From Rhizobium sp. L1K21 (GTDB taxonomy: Bacteria; Pseudomonadota; Alphaproteobacteria; Rhizobiales; Rhizobiaceae): a stretch of 64,000 nt of DNA. Under the pieces are notes generated by a model. It was not told the DNA's origin. It did no database searches and saw only the letters and a program-made list of their open reading frames with translations. Where the stretch lies: contig NZ_JAMXLE010000001.1 of the NCBI RefSeq assembly GCF_024055895.1, positions 124,001-188,000 of the forward strand. Reading direction: 5' to 3'. The position numbers and the translations under genes are program-made. Shown in pieces: positions 1-10,024 of this stretch (positions are counted from its first letter, which is position 1; every line of letters starts with the position of its first letter).

Positions 1-1164
1 CTCGTCCATTTCCAGAACGATATCATAAGGCACCTTGGCTTCGGCCAAAAGCACGTTCATGTGTCCTGGCAGACGGCCAGCCACCGGGTGGATCGCAAAG
101 CGAACTTCCTTGCCGGCTGCGCGCAGCTTGCGGGTGAGTTCTGATACGGCCTGCTGGGCTTGTGCAACCGCCATGCCGTAACCCGGAACGATGATGACGC
201 TGTCGGCATCATTGAGCGCTGCGGCAACGCCTTCAGCATCAATTGCCACCTGCTCGCCTTCCACTTCCATGGCAGGGCCGGTGGTGCCGCCAAAGCCGCC
301 GAGGATGACGGAGATGAAGGAGCGGTTCATGGCCTTGCACATGATGTAGGACAGGATTGCGCCGGACGAACCAACCAGAGCGCCAACGACGATCAAGAGG
401 TCGTTCGACAGCGAAAAGCCGATTGCCGCAGCAGCCCAGCCCGAATAGGAGTTGAGCATCGAAACCACAACCGGCATATCGGCGCCACCAATGCCCATGA
501 TCAGGTGATAGCCGATGAAGAGTGCGGCAATCGTCATGATGATGACTGCGGTGGTAGACCCGGTTCCCAGATAGACCAGCAGCAGAATGAGGGAGATCAA
601 CGCGGCGGCGGCATTCAGCATATGGCCGCCGGGCAGCTTCTTGGCTTTTCCGTCGACTTTGCCCGCCAATTTCCCAAAGGCGATCACCGAGCCGGTGAAC
701 GTCACCGCACCAATGAAAATGCCGAGGAAAGTTTCAATGCGAAGAATGTTGATTTCCGCACCGCTCTTGTGCGCGACGACGGCGGCAAAGCCTTCCAATG
801 TGGAGCGGGCGGCTTCGTCCATGCCGAAAATGCGGATCATTTCAATATGCGTGTTGAAACCGATCAGCACCGCGGCCAGGCCAACCAGCGAATGCATGGC
901 TGCGACCAGCTGCGGCATTTCGGTCATCTGGACGCGTTGAGCGACAATCCAGCCGATCGTGCCGCCGGCAATCACCAGCACGATGGAGAGGAGCCAAAGG
1001 CCCGCACCCGGTCCGGCGAGTGTCGCCAGAACCGCCAGCGCCATGCCTGCGATGCCATACCAGACGGCGCGCTTGGCGCTTTCCTGCCCGGAAAGCCCAC
1101 CAAGAGACAGGATGAAGAGAACTGCCGCAACAACATAGGCGGCTGTGGTGAAACCGAATTCCAT
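1..1164 (-). CDS. pntB: NAD(P) transhydrogenase subunit beta, 3' end cut off by window
   Basis: This is the membrane and NADP(H)-binding subunit of the proton-translocating transhydrogenase, which uses the proton gradient to drive hydride transfer from NADH to NADP+. The 388 codons visible start with [10 protein letters not shown] and show about eight hydrophobic helices, followed by the beginning of the NADP domain with the [12 protein letters not shown] signature and the [17 protein letters not shown] segment. Family members are about 460-470 residues, so roughly 75-80 C-terminal residues lie left of base 1. The start codon is ATG at 1164-1162, with a GGGGAG-type ribosome binding site just upstream. 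It follows pntA by 16 bases and is surely co-transcribed with it. The gene is recognised from its sequence with high confidence. Confidence 0.96.
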   Translation of the reverse strand, partial: MEFGFTTAAYVVAAVLFILSLGGLSGQESAKRAVWYGIAGMALAVLATLAGPGAGLWLLSIVLVIAGGTIGWIVAQRVQMTEMPQLVAAMHSLVGLAAVLIGFNTHIEMIRIFGMDEAARSTLEGFAAVVAHKSGAEINILRIETFLGIFIGAVTFTGSVIAFGKLAGKVDGKAKKLPGGHMLNAAAALISLILLLVYLGTGSTTAVIIMTIAALFIGYHLIMGIGGADMPVVVSMLNSYSGWAAAAIGFSLSNDLLIVVGALVGSSGAILSYIMCKAMNRSFISVILGGFGGTTGPAMEVEGEQVAIDAEGVAAALNDADSVIIVPGYGMAVAQAQQAVSELTRKLRAAGKEVRFAIHPVAGRLPGHMNVLLAEAKVPYDIVLEMDE

Positions 1165-1180
1165 TATACGTTACTCCCCA

Positions 1181-2755
1181 TCAAGACTTCTGGAACATGG
1201 CAAGCATGCGCCGGGTGACCATGAAGCCACCAAATATGTTTATCCCGGCCATGAAGACGGAGAGCGCGGCAAGCGCAATAACCAGCCAGCTTCCCGATCC
1301 AATTTGCATCAGAGCGCCCAGGATGATGATTGAGGAGATAGCGTTTGTGACTGCCATCAGAGGGGTATGCAATGCATGAGACACATTCCAGATGACCTGG
1401 AAACCCACGAAACATGACAGAACAAAGACGATGAAATGCGACATGAAACTCGCCGGTGCAAAAAGACCGGCCAGCAGAATGAGCGCACCGCCGACAGTCA
1501 ACAAGGTCACCTGCTGCTTGGTCGCCTGCTTGAAGGCTGCAGTTTCAGCCGCGCGTTTTTCCTCTGGCGTCAGCTCCTTGGCTTTTTCCTTCGGTTTTTG
1601 GGCTGCAATGGCCTGCACCTTGGGGGGTGGTGGCGGGAAGGTTATTTCGCCTTCGAAGGCCACCGTCGCGCCACGGATGACATCGTCTTCCATATTGTGA
1701 ACCACCTTGCCGTCCTTGGCCGGCGTCAGGTCCGTCATCATATGGCGGATGTTGGTGGAATACAGCGTGGAGGCCTGTGCGGCCATGCGGCTCGGGAAGT
1801 CCGTGTAACCGATCACGGTCACACCGTTCTTCGACACGATCTTTTCGTCCGCAACCGTCAGGTCGCAGTTACCACCACGTTCAGCTGCGAGGTCGACGAT
1901 CACCGAACCCGGCTTCATCATCGCAACCATGTCTTCGAGCCACAGCTTCGGCGCATCGCGACCGGGGATCAGCGCTGTGGTGATCACGATATCAATATCA
2001 GGAGCCAGTTCACGGAATTTCTTCAGCTGCGCTTCGCGGAACTCCGGTGAAGAGGGCGATGCATAACCGCCGGTGGCGGCGCCATCCTGCTGTGCTTCCT
2101 TGAAATCGAGATAAACGAACTCTGCGCCCATGCTCTCGATCTGCTCCGCCACTTCCGGGCGGACGTCGAATGCATAGGTGATCGCGCCAAGCGATGTGGA
2201 GGTACCAATTGCGGCGAGACCTGCAACGCCCGCGCCGATGACAAGCACCTTGGCTGGCGGCACCTTGCCGGCGGCGGTCACCTGGCCAGTAAAGAAGCGA
2301 CCGAAATTGTTGCCGGCTTCAATGACGGCGCGATAGCCGGCGATATTGGCCATTGAGGACAGGGCGTCCATCTTCTGGGCGCGTGAAATACGCGGCACCA
2401 TATCCATGGCGATCACGTTTGCCCCGGTGCCTTTGGCCTGCTCCAGCAGCTCGCTGTTTTGCCCGGGATAGAAAAAGGAAATCAACGTCTTGTCTTTGGT
2501 GAGACGTTTCACCTCGGTGGGTTCCGGCGGACGCACCTTGGCGATGATGTCGGCGGCTTTCCAGAGCGCCGCGGCCGTTTTCACAACCTCGACACCGGCG
2601 GCTTCATACGCTGCATTGGAAAAACCCGCTGCGGCGCCTGCGCCTGCCTCTATGACACATTCATGCCCAAGTTTCTGAAGCTGAAGCGCGCTCTCCGGCG
2701 TCATGGCCACGCGCGCTTCGCCTGCAAATATTTCCTTCGGTGCGCCTATCTTCAA
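1181..2755 (-). CDS. pntA: NAD(P) transhydrogenase subunit alpha, single-chain form
   Basis: This subunit carries the NAD(H)-binding domain of transhydrogenase (residues about 1-380, with [15 protein letters not shown] as the dinucleotide fold) and a C-terminal membrane part of about four helices (from about residue 430). Some alphaproteobacteria split these into PntAA and PntAB; here they form one 524-residue chain, joined by a proline- and lysine-rich linker that begins [20 protein letters not shown]. The open frame extends upstream to 2839, but the family N-terminus ([12 protein letters not shown]) begins at a TTG codon, 2755-2753, which has GGGGAGG six bases upstream (2761-2767). I therefore chose TTG as the start. 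It forms an operon with pntB. The function is secure; the start is well supported but not proven. Confidence 0.93.
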   Translation of the reverse strand: MKIGAPKEIFAGEARVAMTPESALQLQKLGHECVIEAGAGAAAGFSNAAYEAAGVEVVKTAAALWKAADIIAKVRPPEPTEVKRLTKDKTLISFFYPGQNSELLEQAKGTGANVIAMDMVPRISRAQKMDALSSMANIAGYRAVIEAGNNFGRFFTGQVTAAGKVPPAKVLVIGAGVAGLAAIGTSTSLGAITYAFDVRPEVAEQIESMGAEFVYLDFKEAQQDGAATGGYASPSSPEFREAQLKKFRELAPDIDIVITTALIPGRDAPKLWLEDMVAMMKPGSVIVDLAAERGGNCDLTVADEKIVSKNGVTVIGYTDFPSRMAAQASTLYSTNIRHMMTDLTPAKDGKVVHNMEDDVIRGATVAFEGEITFPPPPPKVQAIAAQKPKEKAKELTPEEKRAAETAAFKQATKQQVTLLTVGGALILLAGLFAPASFMSHFIVFVLSCFVGFQVIWNVSHALHTPLMAVTNAISSIIILGALMQIGSGSWLVIALAALSVFMAGINIFGGFMVTRRMLAMFQKS

Positions 2756-3071
2756 ATTGTCCTCCCCTGACCTGTCGAAATGAATACCCAACCCGTACGC
2801 AGTCACCCGTAGAATTACGGGTAGCCGCATTTGCCCCACGGTTTATCGCTTCGCTTGCGCATGAGTCCAGCGGAAATAGCATGGTGCGTTTTGGGATTGC
2901 GAATAATTTGGCACAAGTCTGAACAATCAGCGTGGGCAACTCTCAGAAGGTGGCTTGCAGGCGAGGGGGAAATGTGTTCCCGTCCGTCGCGAAAAACAAA
3001 GCTTGCTTTGCAGGCGGCGCATGCGCTGACGCCTTGGCTGCGCCTATATGATAACTATGAGGAGACGTTCG
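2756..3071. promoter_or_regulatory. Divergent intergenic region between pntA and gabD
   Basis: These 316 bases separate the divergent pntA and gabD starts and must contain both promoters. The stretch holds the pntA ribosome binding site at 2761-2767 and the gabD site (GAGGAG) at 3059-3064. I see no convincing small gene; the short frames here are unrelated to any family I know. No clear operator or -35/-10 pair could be assigned by eye. Confidence 0.5.
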
Positions 3072-4550
3072 ATGTCTGTGGCCGAAACTCTGATTTCAAA
3101 GCTGAAAGACCCTTCGCTTGCGGTCGATAAGGCCCTTATTGCTGGCCAATGGATGGCAAAAGCCGAGAGCGGAAAGACGTTCGAAGTCACCAATCCGGCG
3201 ACGGGCGAGGTGATTGCCACGCTGCCGGATATGGGTGTTGCAGAAACGCGGGCGGCCATTGACAAGGCCTATCTTGAGCAGAAAGCCTGGGCCGCCAAGA
3301 CCGGTAAGGAGCGTGCCGCCGTTTTGCGCAAGCTCTATGATCTAATGGTCGCCAATGCCGACGATCTCGCAACGATCCTGACGATGGAAATGGGCAAGCC
3401 TTGGGCGGAAGCGCGTGGCGAGATCCTTTACGGGGCGTCCTTTGTTGAATGGTTTGGCGAAGAGGCGAAGCGCGTTTATGGTGACACGATCCCCGGCCAT
3501 CAGGCCGACAAGCGCATTATCGTCATAAAGCAGCCGATCGGCGTTGTTGGTGCGATCACGCCTTGGAATTTTCCGAATGCCATGCTGGCGCGCAAGGCAG
3601 CGCCAGCGCTTGCAGTCGGTTGCGCCATGGTATCGAAGCCTGCCGGCGAGACACCGCTTTCAGCGCTTGCCATGGCTTTGCTCGCCGAGCGCGCCGGTCT
3701 TCCCGGCGGCCTGCTTTCGGTGGTGACATCGACAAGCTCTTCCGACATCGGCAAGGAACTCTGCGCGAATTCCAAGATCCGCAAGATCACCTTTACCGGC
3801 TCCACCAATGTGGGCAAGATCCTGATGCGGCAGGCGGCTGACCAGGTGCTCAAGCTCGGTCTCGAACTGGGCGGCAATGCGCCATTTATCGTTTTTGACG
3901 ACGCGGACGTGGATGCAGCAGTCGAAGGCGCAATGATTTCGAAATATCGCAACAATGGTCAGACATGCGTCTGTGCAAACCGGCTCTATGTGCAGTCGGG
4001 CATTTACGATGCATTCGCGGAAAAGCTTGCAAAGAAAGCTGCCGAGATGAAGGTGGGCGATGGGTTCGAAGATGGTGTCGTTGCCGGGCCGCTCATCACC
4101 GATGCAGCTCTCGGCAAGGTGGAAGAGCATATTGAAGACGCTCTCTCGAAAGGCGCTTCTGTTGCGACTGGTGGCAAGCGCCACGAAAAGGGCGGCCTGT
4201 TCTTCCAACCAACCGTTTTGACGGGTGTTACCAGCGACATGAAGGTCGCTCGCGAAGAGACATTCGGGCCCGTGGCGCCGCTCTTCAAGTTCGAGAAGGA
4301 AGAAGATGTCATCGAGATGGCCAACAATACTGAGTTCGGCCTTGCTTCCTATTTCTACTCACGCGACATCAGCAAGGTGTTTCGGGTTGCCGAAGCCCTT
4401 GAATATGGCATGGTCGGCATCAATACCGGTCTCATCTCCACCGAGGTTGCCCCGTTTGGCGGTATCAAGGAGTCGGGCCAAGGCCGTGAAGGCTCGAAAT
4501 ACGGCATCGATGACTTTACCGAACTCAAGTATCTCTGCCTCAGCATCTGA
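3072..4550 (+). CDS. gabD: NAD(P)-dependent succinate-semialdehyde dehydrogenase
   Basis: This aldehyde dehydrogenase superfamily enzyme most likely oxidises succinate semialdehyde to succinate at the end of GABA degradation. The 492 residues contain the cofactor-binding TPWNFPNAMLARKAAPAL segment, the general base in LELGG (Glu265) and the nucleophile in NNGQTCVCANR (Cys299). The CVC motif around the nucleophile is typical of GabD-type enzymes rather than of betaine or glutarate aldehyde dehydrogenases. The frame opens at 3048, but ATG 3072 has GAGGAG eight bases upstream and gives the normal N-terminus. No GABA transaminase is adjacent, so a broader semialdehyde role is possible. Confidence 0.9.
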   Translation: MSVAETLISKLKDPSLAVDKALIAGQWMAKAESGKTFEVTNPATGEVIATLPDMGVAETRAAIDKAYLEQKAWAAKTGKERAAVLRKLYDLMVANADDLATILTMEMGKPWAEARGEILYGASFVEWFGEEAKRVYGDTIPGHQADKRIIVIKQPIGVVGAITPWNFPNAMLARKAAPALAVGCAMVSKPAGETPLSALAMALLAERAGLPGGLLSVVTSTSSSDIGKELCANSKIRKITFTGSTNVGKILMRQAADQVLKLGLELGGNAPFIVFDDADVDAAVEGAMISKYRNNGQTCVCANRLYVQSGIYDAFAEKLAKKAAEMKVGDGFEDGVVAGPLITDAALGKVEEHIEDALSKGASVATGGKRHEKGGLFFQPTVLTGVTSDMKVAREETFGPVAPLFKFEKEEDVIEMANNTEFGLASYFYSRDISKVFRVAEALEYGMVGINTGLISTEVAPFGGIKESGQGREGSKYGIDDFTELKYLCLSI

Positions 4551-4637
4551 TCCGTTCTCCGCCGTTCGTCAGTAGGCGGCGGGGTTTCCACAAATGTCGG
4601 TCGAAATCGGGCTATTTTTCTGGGAGAGAACAGGCTT

Positions 4638-5279
4638 ATGAGCGGGCGCGTTGTCGATATGGATAGGCTGATTGCCGAAGCGGAAATGTTGCTTGCATCC
4701 GGAGAACGCAAGTTTCTCGCGATGGCGGGCGCACCGGGGTCGGGCAAAAGCACGACGGCAGAATCGCTGTTCGAGCAACTTGCTTCCCGGCATCCCGGCA
4801 AGGTTGCGATATTGCCGATGGACGGGTTTCATTACGACGATGCTCTCTTGCATGAGATGGGGCGGCGACCGTGGAAGGGAGCGCCTGACACGTTTGATGT
4901 CGGCGGACTCCGCTCCATTCTTCATCGTTTGGCTTCAGGTGAAGAGCAAAATGTTGCAGTTCCCGTTTTCGATCGGGAACTCGAGATATCACGAGGCAGC
5001 GCTCGGCTTATTTCCGATGAAGCCAGGCTCATCATTGTCGAGGGAAATTATATCCTTCTTGACGAGGCACCCTGGGATCGTCTGGCTGACTGTTTCGATT
5101 TGACGGTGATGATTGATGTTCCTGAAGCGGAACTCCGCCGGCGGCTGCGCGTCCGGTGGGAAGGCTATGGCCTCAGCGAAGCCGAGATCGACCACAAGCT
5201 CGATGGAAACGATTTGCCCAATGGGCGCGTGGTAATTCAAAAGAGCCGACCGGCTGAGCTGGTTTATCGGTCGATCTGA
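4638..5279 (+). CDS. P-loop kinase of the uridine kinase / FrcK-like family
   Basis: This is a soluble 213-residue NTP-dependent kinase. It has a Walker A loop near residue 30 (GAPGSGKSTTAE), the phosphate-acceptor region MDGFHYDD, and the conserved VEGNYILLDEAPW segment found in the phosphoribulokinase/uridine kinase/pantothenate kinase group. Rhizobial relatives have been called FrcK or 'nucleoside/nucleotide kinase family protein'; the substrate is unknown to me. It begins 87 bases after gabD and has its own GAGAGAA-type site upstream of the ATG. It may be read through from gabD, but nothing in its sequence ties it to GABA metabolism. I am sure of the fold, not of the substrate. Confidence 0.85.
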   Translation: MSGRVVDMDRLIAEAEMLLASGERKFLAMAGAPGSGKSTTAESLFEQLASRHPGKVAILPMDGFHYDDALLHEMGRRPWKGAPDTFDVGGLRSILHRLASGEEQNVAVPVFDRELEISRGSARLISDEARLIIVEGNYILLDEAPWDRLADCFDLTVMIDVPEAELRRRLRVRWEGYGLSEAEIDHKLDGNDLPNGRVVIQKSRPAELVYRSI

Positions 5280-5397
5280 TTGTTTGTTTTGTTTGGGCGG
5301 TGCTCCCGGACATTTAGCTGAGCGTTTTGAACAAGGTGATGGTGCTCAAATTCGGTCGTGTTCGACAAGTGTCTACCAGTTGAAAAATGGCATGCAA

Positions 5398-5430
5398 AAA
5401 GGCCCGGATACCTTGAGGTCCGGGCCTTTA
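5398..5430 (-). terminator. Rho-independent terminator of the porin gene
   Basis: The stem AAAGGCCCGGA / TCCGGGCCTTT encloses a short loop and is followed on the minus strand by a run of T (A5 at 5396-5400 on the plus strand). It lies between the convergent kinase and porin genes and could stop transcription from both sides, though the T-run favours the porin side. Confidence 0.85.
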
Positions 5431-5452
5431 TCGAATGAATTACGCGCTTTTC

Positions 5453-6400
5453 TTAGAAAGAGCGACGAACACGGAGAAGACCGGTGGTCGTCTTGTTGCG
5501 CGACGTGTAAGCGACTTCAGCGAGCGTTTCGAAGCCAGGTGCCACATTCCATGTGATGTTACCCGCAAGGAAGTAGCCCGCACCTTCCATCCACTGTGCG
5601 GTGGCGTTCAGATCAATCTGCTCAGTGGCAGCAAATCTAACAGCACCGAGAACAGAAAATCCTTTGTAGCGGTTGTTGTTGTAGAGGTTCGCCTTGCTGG
5701 AATAGAAGGCGATCAATTGGGCGGTCACGGCGTCCGCCTTTACACGTGCAAACAGTTTTACGTTGGACGCAAGGCTTGCTGAATCATACGCGTAACCACC
5801 GCCAAACATCCAGTTTGAAACTCGTGTCCGGGCCGCCAGAACATAACCAGCTTTATTTGGCTGGATCCAATCAATGGCACCCAAAATGCGCGTTCCGCCA
5901 CCCAAATTGGCCGTATAGCTCACGTATTGGTTTTCGCCGTCACCATATGTGCCATCCTGCACTGTTGTGCCGCCGCCAAAGAGGAAGGTCGACCACTGCC
6001 GAGTGTAAAGGCCGAGTTCCAGGCCACCGATTCCCATATAGCCGATGGTGGTTCCCTGCAATCTGCTGTTGTTCGACGAGTCACCTCTTACACGAATGCG
6101 CGAGTAAACGGTCCCGTATTCGGATTCATTCTTTGTGTCGAGATCAATCTGAGAGCGGAAGTTGTCGACATAGTCGCGCTTCTTGAACCCGTAGGCGGAC
6201 TGATACTGAAAGTACCCGCTAATGCTCATGCACGTTTCGGTACCCGGAATGTAGAAGTAGCCGTCGCCATAGGCGTCACAAACCTTTACGTAATCCATCG
6301 GCTCCGGTTCAGCAGCAACAATGGCGTCGGCGGCTTTTGCCATCGGCGCAAACGAAAGTGCTGCAATGGCGGAAACAATAAACTTTTTCGTCATACTCAT
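5453..6400 (-). CDS. Omp2-family outer-membrane porin, short form
   Basis: This is a general diffusion porin of the Brucella Omp2a/Omp2b (rhizobial RopA) family. It has a signal peptide of about 22 residues (TKKFIVSAIAALSFAPMAKA), then ADAIVAAEPEPMDYVKVCDA and the family hallmark GYFYIPGTETCMSISGY, with alternating beta-strand composition and the terminal Phe (RVRRSF) used for outer-membrane assembly. At 315 residues it is shorter than the roughly 360-residue Brucella Omp2b, suggesting shortened loops or a smaller barrel. The frame opens at 6472, but ATG 6400 has AAGGGGAG upstream and starts the signal peptide; ATG 6394 is an alternative. The leader region is long and AT-rich, as for a strongly expressed porin. 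Confidence 0.88.
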   Translation of the reverse strand: MSMTKKFIVSAIAALSFAPMAKAADAIVAAEPEPMDYVKVCDAYGDGYFYIPGTETCMSISGYFQYQSAYGFKKRDYVDNFRSQIDLDTKNESEYGTVYSRIRVRGDSSNNSRLQGTTIGYMGIGGLELGLYTRQWSTFLFGGGTTVQDGTYGDGENQYVSYTANLGGGTRILGAIDWIQPNKAGYVLAARTRVSNWMFGGGYAYDSASLASNVKLFARVKADAVTAQLIAFYSSKANLYNNNRYKGFSVLGAVRFAATEQIDLNATAQWMEGAGYFLAGNITWNVAPGFETLAEVAYTSRNKTTTGLLRVRRSF

Positions 6401-7225
6401 TGAAGAAGGCTCCCCTTCGAGACCAAATATCTGCATTCCCCACTTTGGACTTCCGCAAAGCGAATCAGCCACAAAGCAAATTCAATCCAAGGCATTCAAG
6501 GCCAAACATACGCCTCGTCAAGGTCGGGCGCGGCGTTCAGCGCTCAAAATACAACTCTAGAACTCTTAAGCCGCAATATTCACCTATTAAGGTAAACAAA
6601 TAGTTTTCGCGGCGAAAATATTGGATTTGCGCGCTGCGTCAAAGCTCTTACCCGCTTAAAAGGCCTTGTAAGCCCTTCTAAATTTTTGAGTGTATTATAT
6701 TGATCACACCCATGATGCATTGCGCGCCATTATTTGGGCACAGTGTTGAAAAATGCCGCATCGCCGGCGTTCGTCTGGCTTCAATTCAAGTGGGTGCCTT
6801 GCCGTTCTTGCCGACCAAGGGTCGAAACTGCTCGGGGAGATCGTCGCGGGAGGGCGGCCAATGCGTGATCCTGCACCACCTGCCAGCGGAACTGGTACGA
6901 CCGTGTATTGGCTCACGATATTCTCCTTTCACGCTTTTCTTACAATCCGTCAGGGTGTTCCGAATGCCTGGTAGGCCGCTATTTCTATTCTCTTGAATTT
7001 GCTTGACAGGCTTGCGCAGTTTTTCGGAATTAACAATATTTGCATGATTTTGCAGTGCAGCATTGCCGCTTGGCGTTGCTGCGGTTAGATTGGGTTACGT
7101 CTTTTCGCGGTCCATGCATTTGCGATGCGGAAACTCGTAAAACTTAATGCTAAGCGGTGTATCTGCATTTGGGTTCATCAAAGTCATTGTCAGTTTAAGT
7201 CTAATCCTTCAGGGTCTTCCAAAGA
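6401..7225. other. Long intergenic region between porin and cysD
   Basis: The 825 bases contain the upstream regions of the porin (minus) and of cysD (plus). The part nearest the porin (about 6500-6700) is AT-rich and likely holds its promoter. A possible degraded small gene on the minus strand at 6704-6916 is listed separately. No tRNA, terminator or recognisable riboswitch was seen, and no cysteine-regulon operator could be assigned by eye. Confidence 0.5.
6704..6916 (-). pseudogene. Possible small gene or frameshifted remnant with a strong ribosome binding site
   Basis: A GTG codon at 6916-6914 has a perfect AAAGGAG (6923-6929) six bases upstream, and the first residues (SQYTVVPVPLAGG) look like a genuine protein start. 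After about 14 codons the reading becomes arginine- and serine-rich and shadow-like. In another frame the same strand reads WQVVQDHALAAL, and in the third RDDLPEQFRPLVGKNGKAPT then a stop. This suggests a short protein broken by two small indels, or chance. I do not recognise the family with certainty; the opening resembles small DUF2188-like proteins only vaguely. Confidence 0.25.
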
Positions 7226-8125
7226 ATGTCACTTTCCCATCTCGACCGTCTAGAAGCCGAAGCTATTCACATTTTCAGAGAAGTTGCCGCAAGCTTTTCC
7301 AATCCGGTGATGCTTTATTCCATCGGCAAGGACTCCTCCGTGATGCTTCATCTGGCGATGAAAGCCTTTTATCCGGCCAAGCCTCCTTTTCCCTTTCTCC
7401 ATGTGGATACCACCTGGAAATTCAAGGAAATGATCGCTTTTCGTGACCAGATGGCCAAAGAGCTTGGTTTTGAATTGCTTGTTCACATCAATCCCGATGG
7501 CGTTGCCGAGAATATCAGCCCGTTCGATCATGGCTCCAACTATCATACCCATGTCATGAAGACGCTTGGCCTTCGTCAGGCACTTGACAAGTATGGTTTT
7601 GATGCCGCTTTCGGCGGCGCGCGCCGCGATGAGGAAAAGTCCCGCGCCAAGGAACGTGTGTTTTCCTTCCGCAACGCCAACCACGCGTGGGACCCCAAAG
7701 GCCAGCGGCCTGAAATGTGGAAGACCTACAATACGCGCGTCAACAAGGGTGAATCGATCCGTGTTTTCCCGCTCTCCAATTGGACCGAACTGGATATCTG
7801 GCAGTATATATTGAAAGAGAACATCCCGATCGTGCCGCTCTACTACGCGGCCAAGCGTCCGGTCGTTGAGCGTGACGGTATGCTCATCATGGTGGACGAC
7901 GAGCGCATGAAGATTGAACCGAATGAGACGGTGGTGGAACAAATGGTGCGCTTCCGCACGCTCGGCTGCTACCCGCTGACCGGTGCAATCGAATCCGACG
8001 CAGACACGCTTGAGAAGATCGTCAGCGAAATGCTGACGGCGCGCACATCCGAACGCCAGGGCCGCATGATCGACAAGGATGAAGCCGGCTCCATGGAGAA
8101 GAAAAAACGCGAGGGGTATTTCTGA
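7226..8125 (+). CDS. cysD: Sulfate adenylyltransferase small subunit
   Basis: CysD is the catalytic subunit of ATP sulfurylase, which forms adenosine 5'-phosphosulfate from ATP and sulfate. The 299 residues show the N-type ATP pyrophosphatase loop ([13 protein letters not shown]), the [20 protein letters not shown] block and the C-terminal [23 protein letters not shown] tail, here cited only in part because it is the family signature. The length matches the usual 300 or so residues. It overlaps cysNC by one base (TGATG), implying translational coupling and a 1:1 complex. A possible upstream promoter lies in the long gap before it. Confidence 0.97.
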   Translation: MSLSHLDRLEAEAIHIFREVAASFSNPVMLYSIGKDSSVMLHLAMKAFYPAKPPFPFLHVDTTWKFKEMIAFRDQMAKELGFELLVHINPDGVAENISPFDHGSNYHTHVMKTLGLRQALDKYGFDAAFGGARRDEEKSRAKERVFSFRNANHAWDPKGQRPEMWKTYNTRVNKGESIRVFPLSNWTELDIWQYILKENIPIVPLYYAAKRPVVERDGMLIMVDDERMKIEPNETVVEQMVRFRTLGCYPLTGAIESDADTLEKIVSEMLTARTSERQGRMIDKDEAGSMEKKKREGYF

Positions 8126-10017
8126 TGAACGAGCAATCACCCATTATCGCAGCCGAAAACGTTGTTGAATATCTGCGTGCGCAGGAAGCAAAATCCATGC
8201 TGCGCTTTCTCACCTGCGGCTCTGTTGACGACGGCAAGTCCACGCTGATCGGACGCCTGCTCTATGACACCAAGCTGATTTTTGAAGACCAGCTTGCATC
8301 CTTGGAAGCCGATAGCCGCAAGCACGGGACGGCAGGCGAAAACATCGATTTCGCACTTCTCGTTGACGGTCTTGAGGCCGAGCGCGAGCAGGGCATCACC
8401 ATCGACGTCGCTTATCGTTTCTTTGCGACGGACAAGCGCAAGTTCATCGTTGCCGATACGCCCGGCCATGAAGAATATACCCGCAACATGGCGACCGGTG
8501 CCTCAACAGCGGATCTCGCCATTGTGCTGATCGACAGCCGCCAGGGTGTGCTGCGCCAGACCCGGCGTCACTCGTTTATCGCTTCGCTATTGGGCATTCG
8601 CCATATCGTTCTCGCCGTCAACAAGATCGACCTCATGGATTACAGCAAGGAGGTTTTCGACAAGATCGTTGCGGACTATATGGATTTCGCAAGCGATCTT
8701 GGCTTCAAGACGATTACGCCGATCCCGATGTCGGCGCGCTTCGGCGACAATGTGACGACAAAGTCTGAGAAGACCGCATGGTTCGACGGACCGACGCTGC
8801 TGGAGCATCTGGAAACCGTTCCCATTGATGCCGGAAACGAAAAGGCGCCTTTCCGCTTTCCCGTTCAGTTGGTCAATCGGCCGAACCTCAATTTCCGTGG
8901 GTTCTCCGGCCAGATTGCTTCAGGAACAGTTTCCGTTGGCGATACTGTCGTTGTGGCAAAATCCGGTCAGTCGTCGACGGTCAAGGAGATCGTCGTTCAC
9001 GGCGGTAATCTAGAAAGAGCCGTCGAGGGGCAGGCGGTCACCATTGCGTTGAATGACGAGATCGAGGTTTCGCGCGGCAATATGCTGGTTGCGCCGTCTG
9101 ATCGCCCACACGTGGCTGATCAGATGCAGGCGCATATCATCTGGTTCGATGCCAATCCGATGATCCCGGGTCGTTCTTACATCTTGCGGACGGAGACCGA
9201 CAGCGTGAACTGCTCGATCACCGATCTCAAATATGAAATCGATGTGAACACGTTTGCGCATGAAGCGGCCAAGTCACTGGAAATGAACGGCGTTGGGGTT
9301 TGCAACATCTCGCTTCAGTCGCCGATTGCTTTCGACGCCTACAAGTCCAACCGTGTTACCGGCAACTTCGTCATTATTGACCGGTTCACCAATGCCACGC
9401 TGGGCGCGGGCATGATCGACTTTCCGCTTCGCCGTGCTGAAAACGTGCATTGGCAGGCAACAGAGGTCACCAAGGCATCGCGCGCGGAGATGAAGAACCA
9501 GAAACCGGCTGTCGTCTGGTTCACCGGGTTCTCCGGTTCGGGCAAATCAACCATTGCCAATGCGCTTGAGAAATATCTCCACGTCAACGGCAAGCACACC
9601 TATATGCTCGACGGCGACAACATCCGGCACGGTCTCAACCGCGACCTTGGCTTCAAGGATGAAGACCGCGTGGAAAACATCCGCCGCGTTGCTGAAGTTG
9701 CCAAACTCATGTCCGATGCGGGCCTGATCGTTCTGGTCTCGTTCATTTCGCCCTTCAGGTCGGAGCGCCGTATGGCGCGCGATCTGATGGATGACGGCGA
9801 GTTTATCGAAGTCTTTGTCGATACGCCGCTGGAAGAATGCGCCAAACGCGATCCGAAGGGGCTTTATGCAAAGGCGAAAGCGGGTGAAATTGCCAACTTT
9901 ACCGGTATCAGCTCGCCTTATGAGCAACCCGAAAATCCTGAACTGCATTTGCATACGGTCGGCCACGAGCCGCAAGAACTGGCAATGAAAATTGCCGACT
10001 TCCTGACAAATCGGTGA
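8125..10017 (+). CDS. cysNC: Bifunctional sulfate adenylyltransferase GTPase subunit / APS kinase
   Basis: The 630-residue protein fuses the regulatory GTPase of ATP sulfurylase to APS kinase, so that APS is made and phosphorylated to PAPS in one complex with CysD. The GTPase part (about residues 25-440) has [27 protein letters not shown] and NKIDLMD. The kinase part (from about 455) has a second P-loop [15 protein letters not shown] and the [15 protein letters not shown] motif, with [13 protein letters not shown] further on. Such fusions are usual in rhizobia (NodQ-like) and Brucella relatives. It is coupled to cysD by a one-base overlap and ends seven bases before cysQ. Confidence 0.97.
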   Translation: MNEQSPIIAAENVVEYLRAQEAKSMLRFLTCGSVDDGKSTLIGRLLYDTKLIFEDQLASLEADSRKHGTAGENIDFALLVDGLEAEREQGITIDVAYRFFATDKRKFIVADTPGHEEYTRNMATGASTADLAIVLIDSRQGVLRQTRRHSFIASLLGIRHIVLAVNKIDLMDYSKEVFDKIVADYMDFASDLGFKTITPIPMSARFGDNVTTKSEKTAWFDGPTLLEHLETVPIDAGNEKAPFRFPVQLVNRPNLNFRGFSGQIASGTVSVGDTVVVAKSGQSSTVKEIVVHGGNLERAVEGQAVTIALNDEIEVSRGNMLVAPSDRPHVADQMQAHIIWFDANPMIPGRSYILRTETDSVNCSITDLKYEIDVNTFAHEAAKSLEMNGVGVCNISLQSPIAFDAYKSNRVTGNFVIIDRFTNATLGAGMIDFPLRRAENVHWQATEVTKASRAEMKNQKPAVVWFTGFSGSGKSTIANALEKYLHVNGKHTYMLDGDNIRHGLNRDLGFKDEDRVENIRRVAEVAKLMSDAGLIVLVSFISPFRSERRMARDLMDDGEFIEVFVDTPLEECAKRDPKGLYAKAKAGEIANFTGISSPYEQPENPELHLHTVGHEPQELAMKIADFLTNR

Positions 10018-10024
10018 TAGGACC

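Noticed and set aside
160-1218. Open frame of 352 codons on the plus strand over pntB
   Set aside because: Rich in His, Asp and Arg with no family pattern; it is the antisense shadow of pntB.
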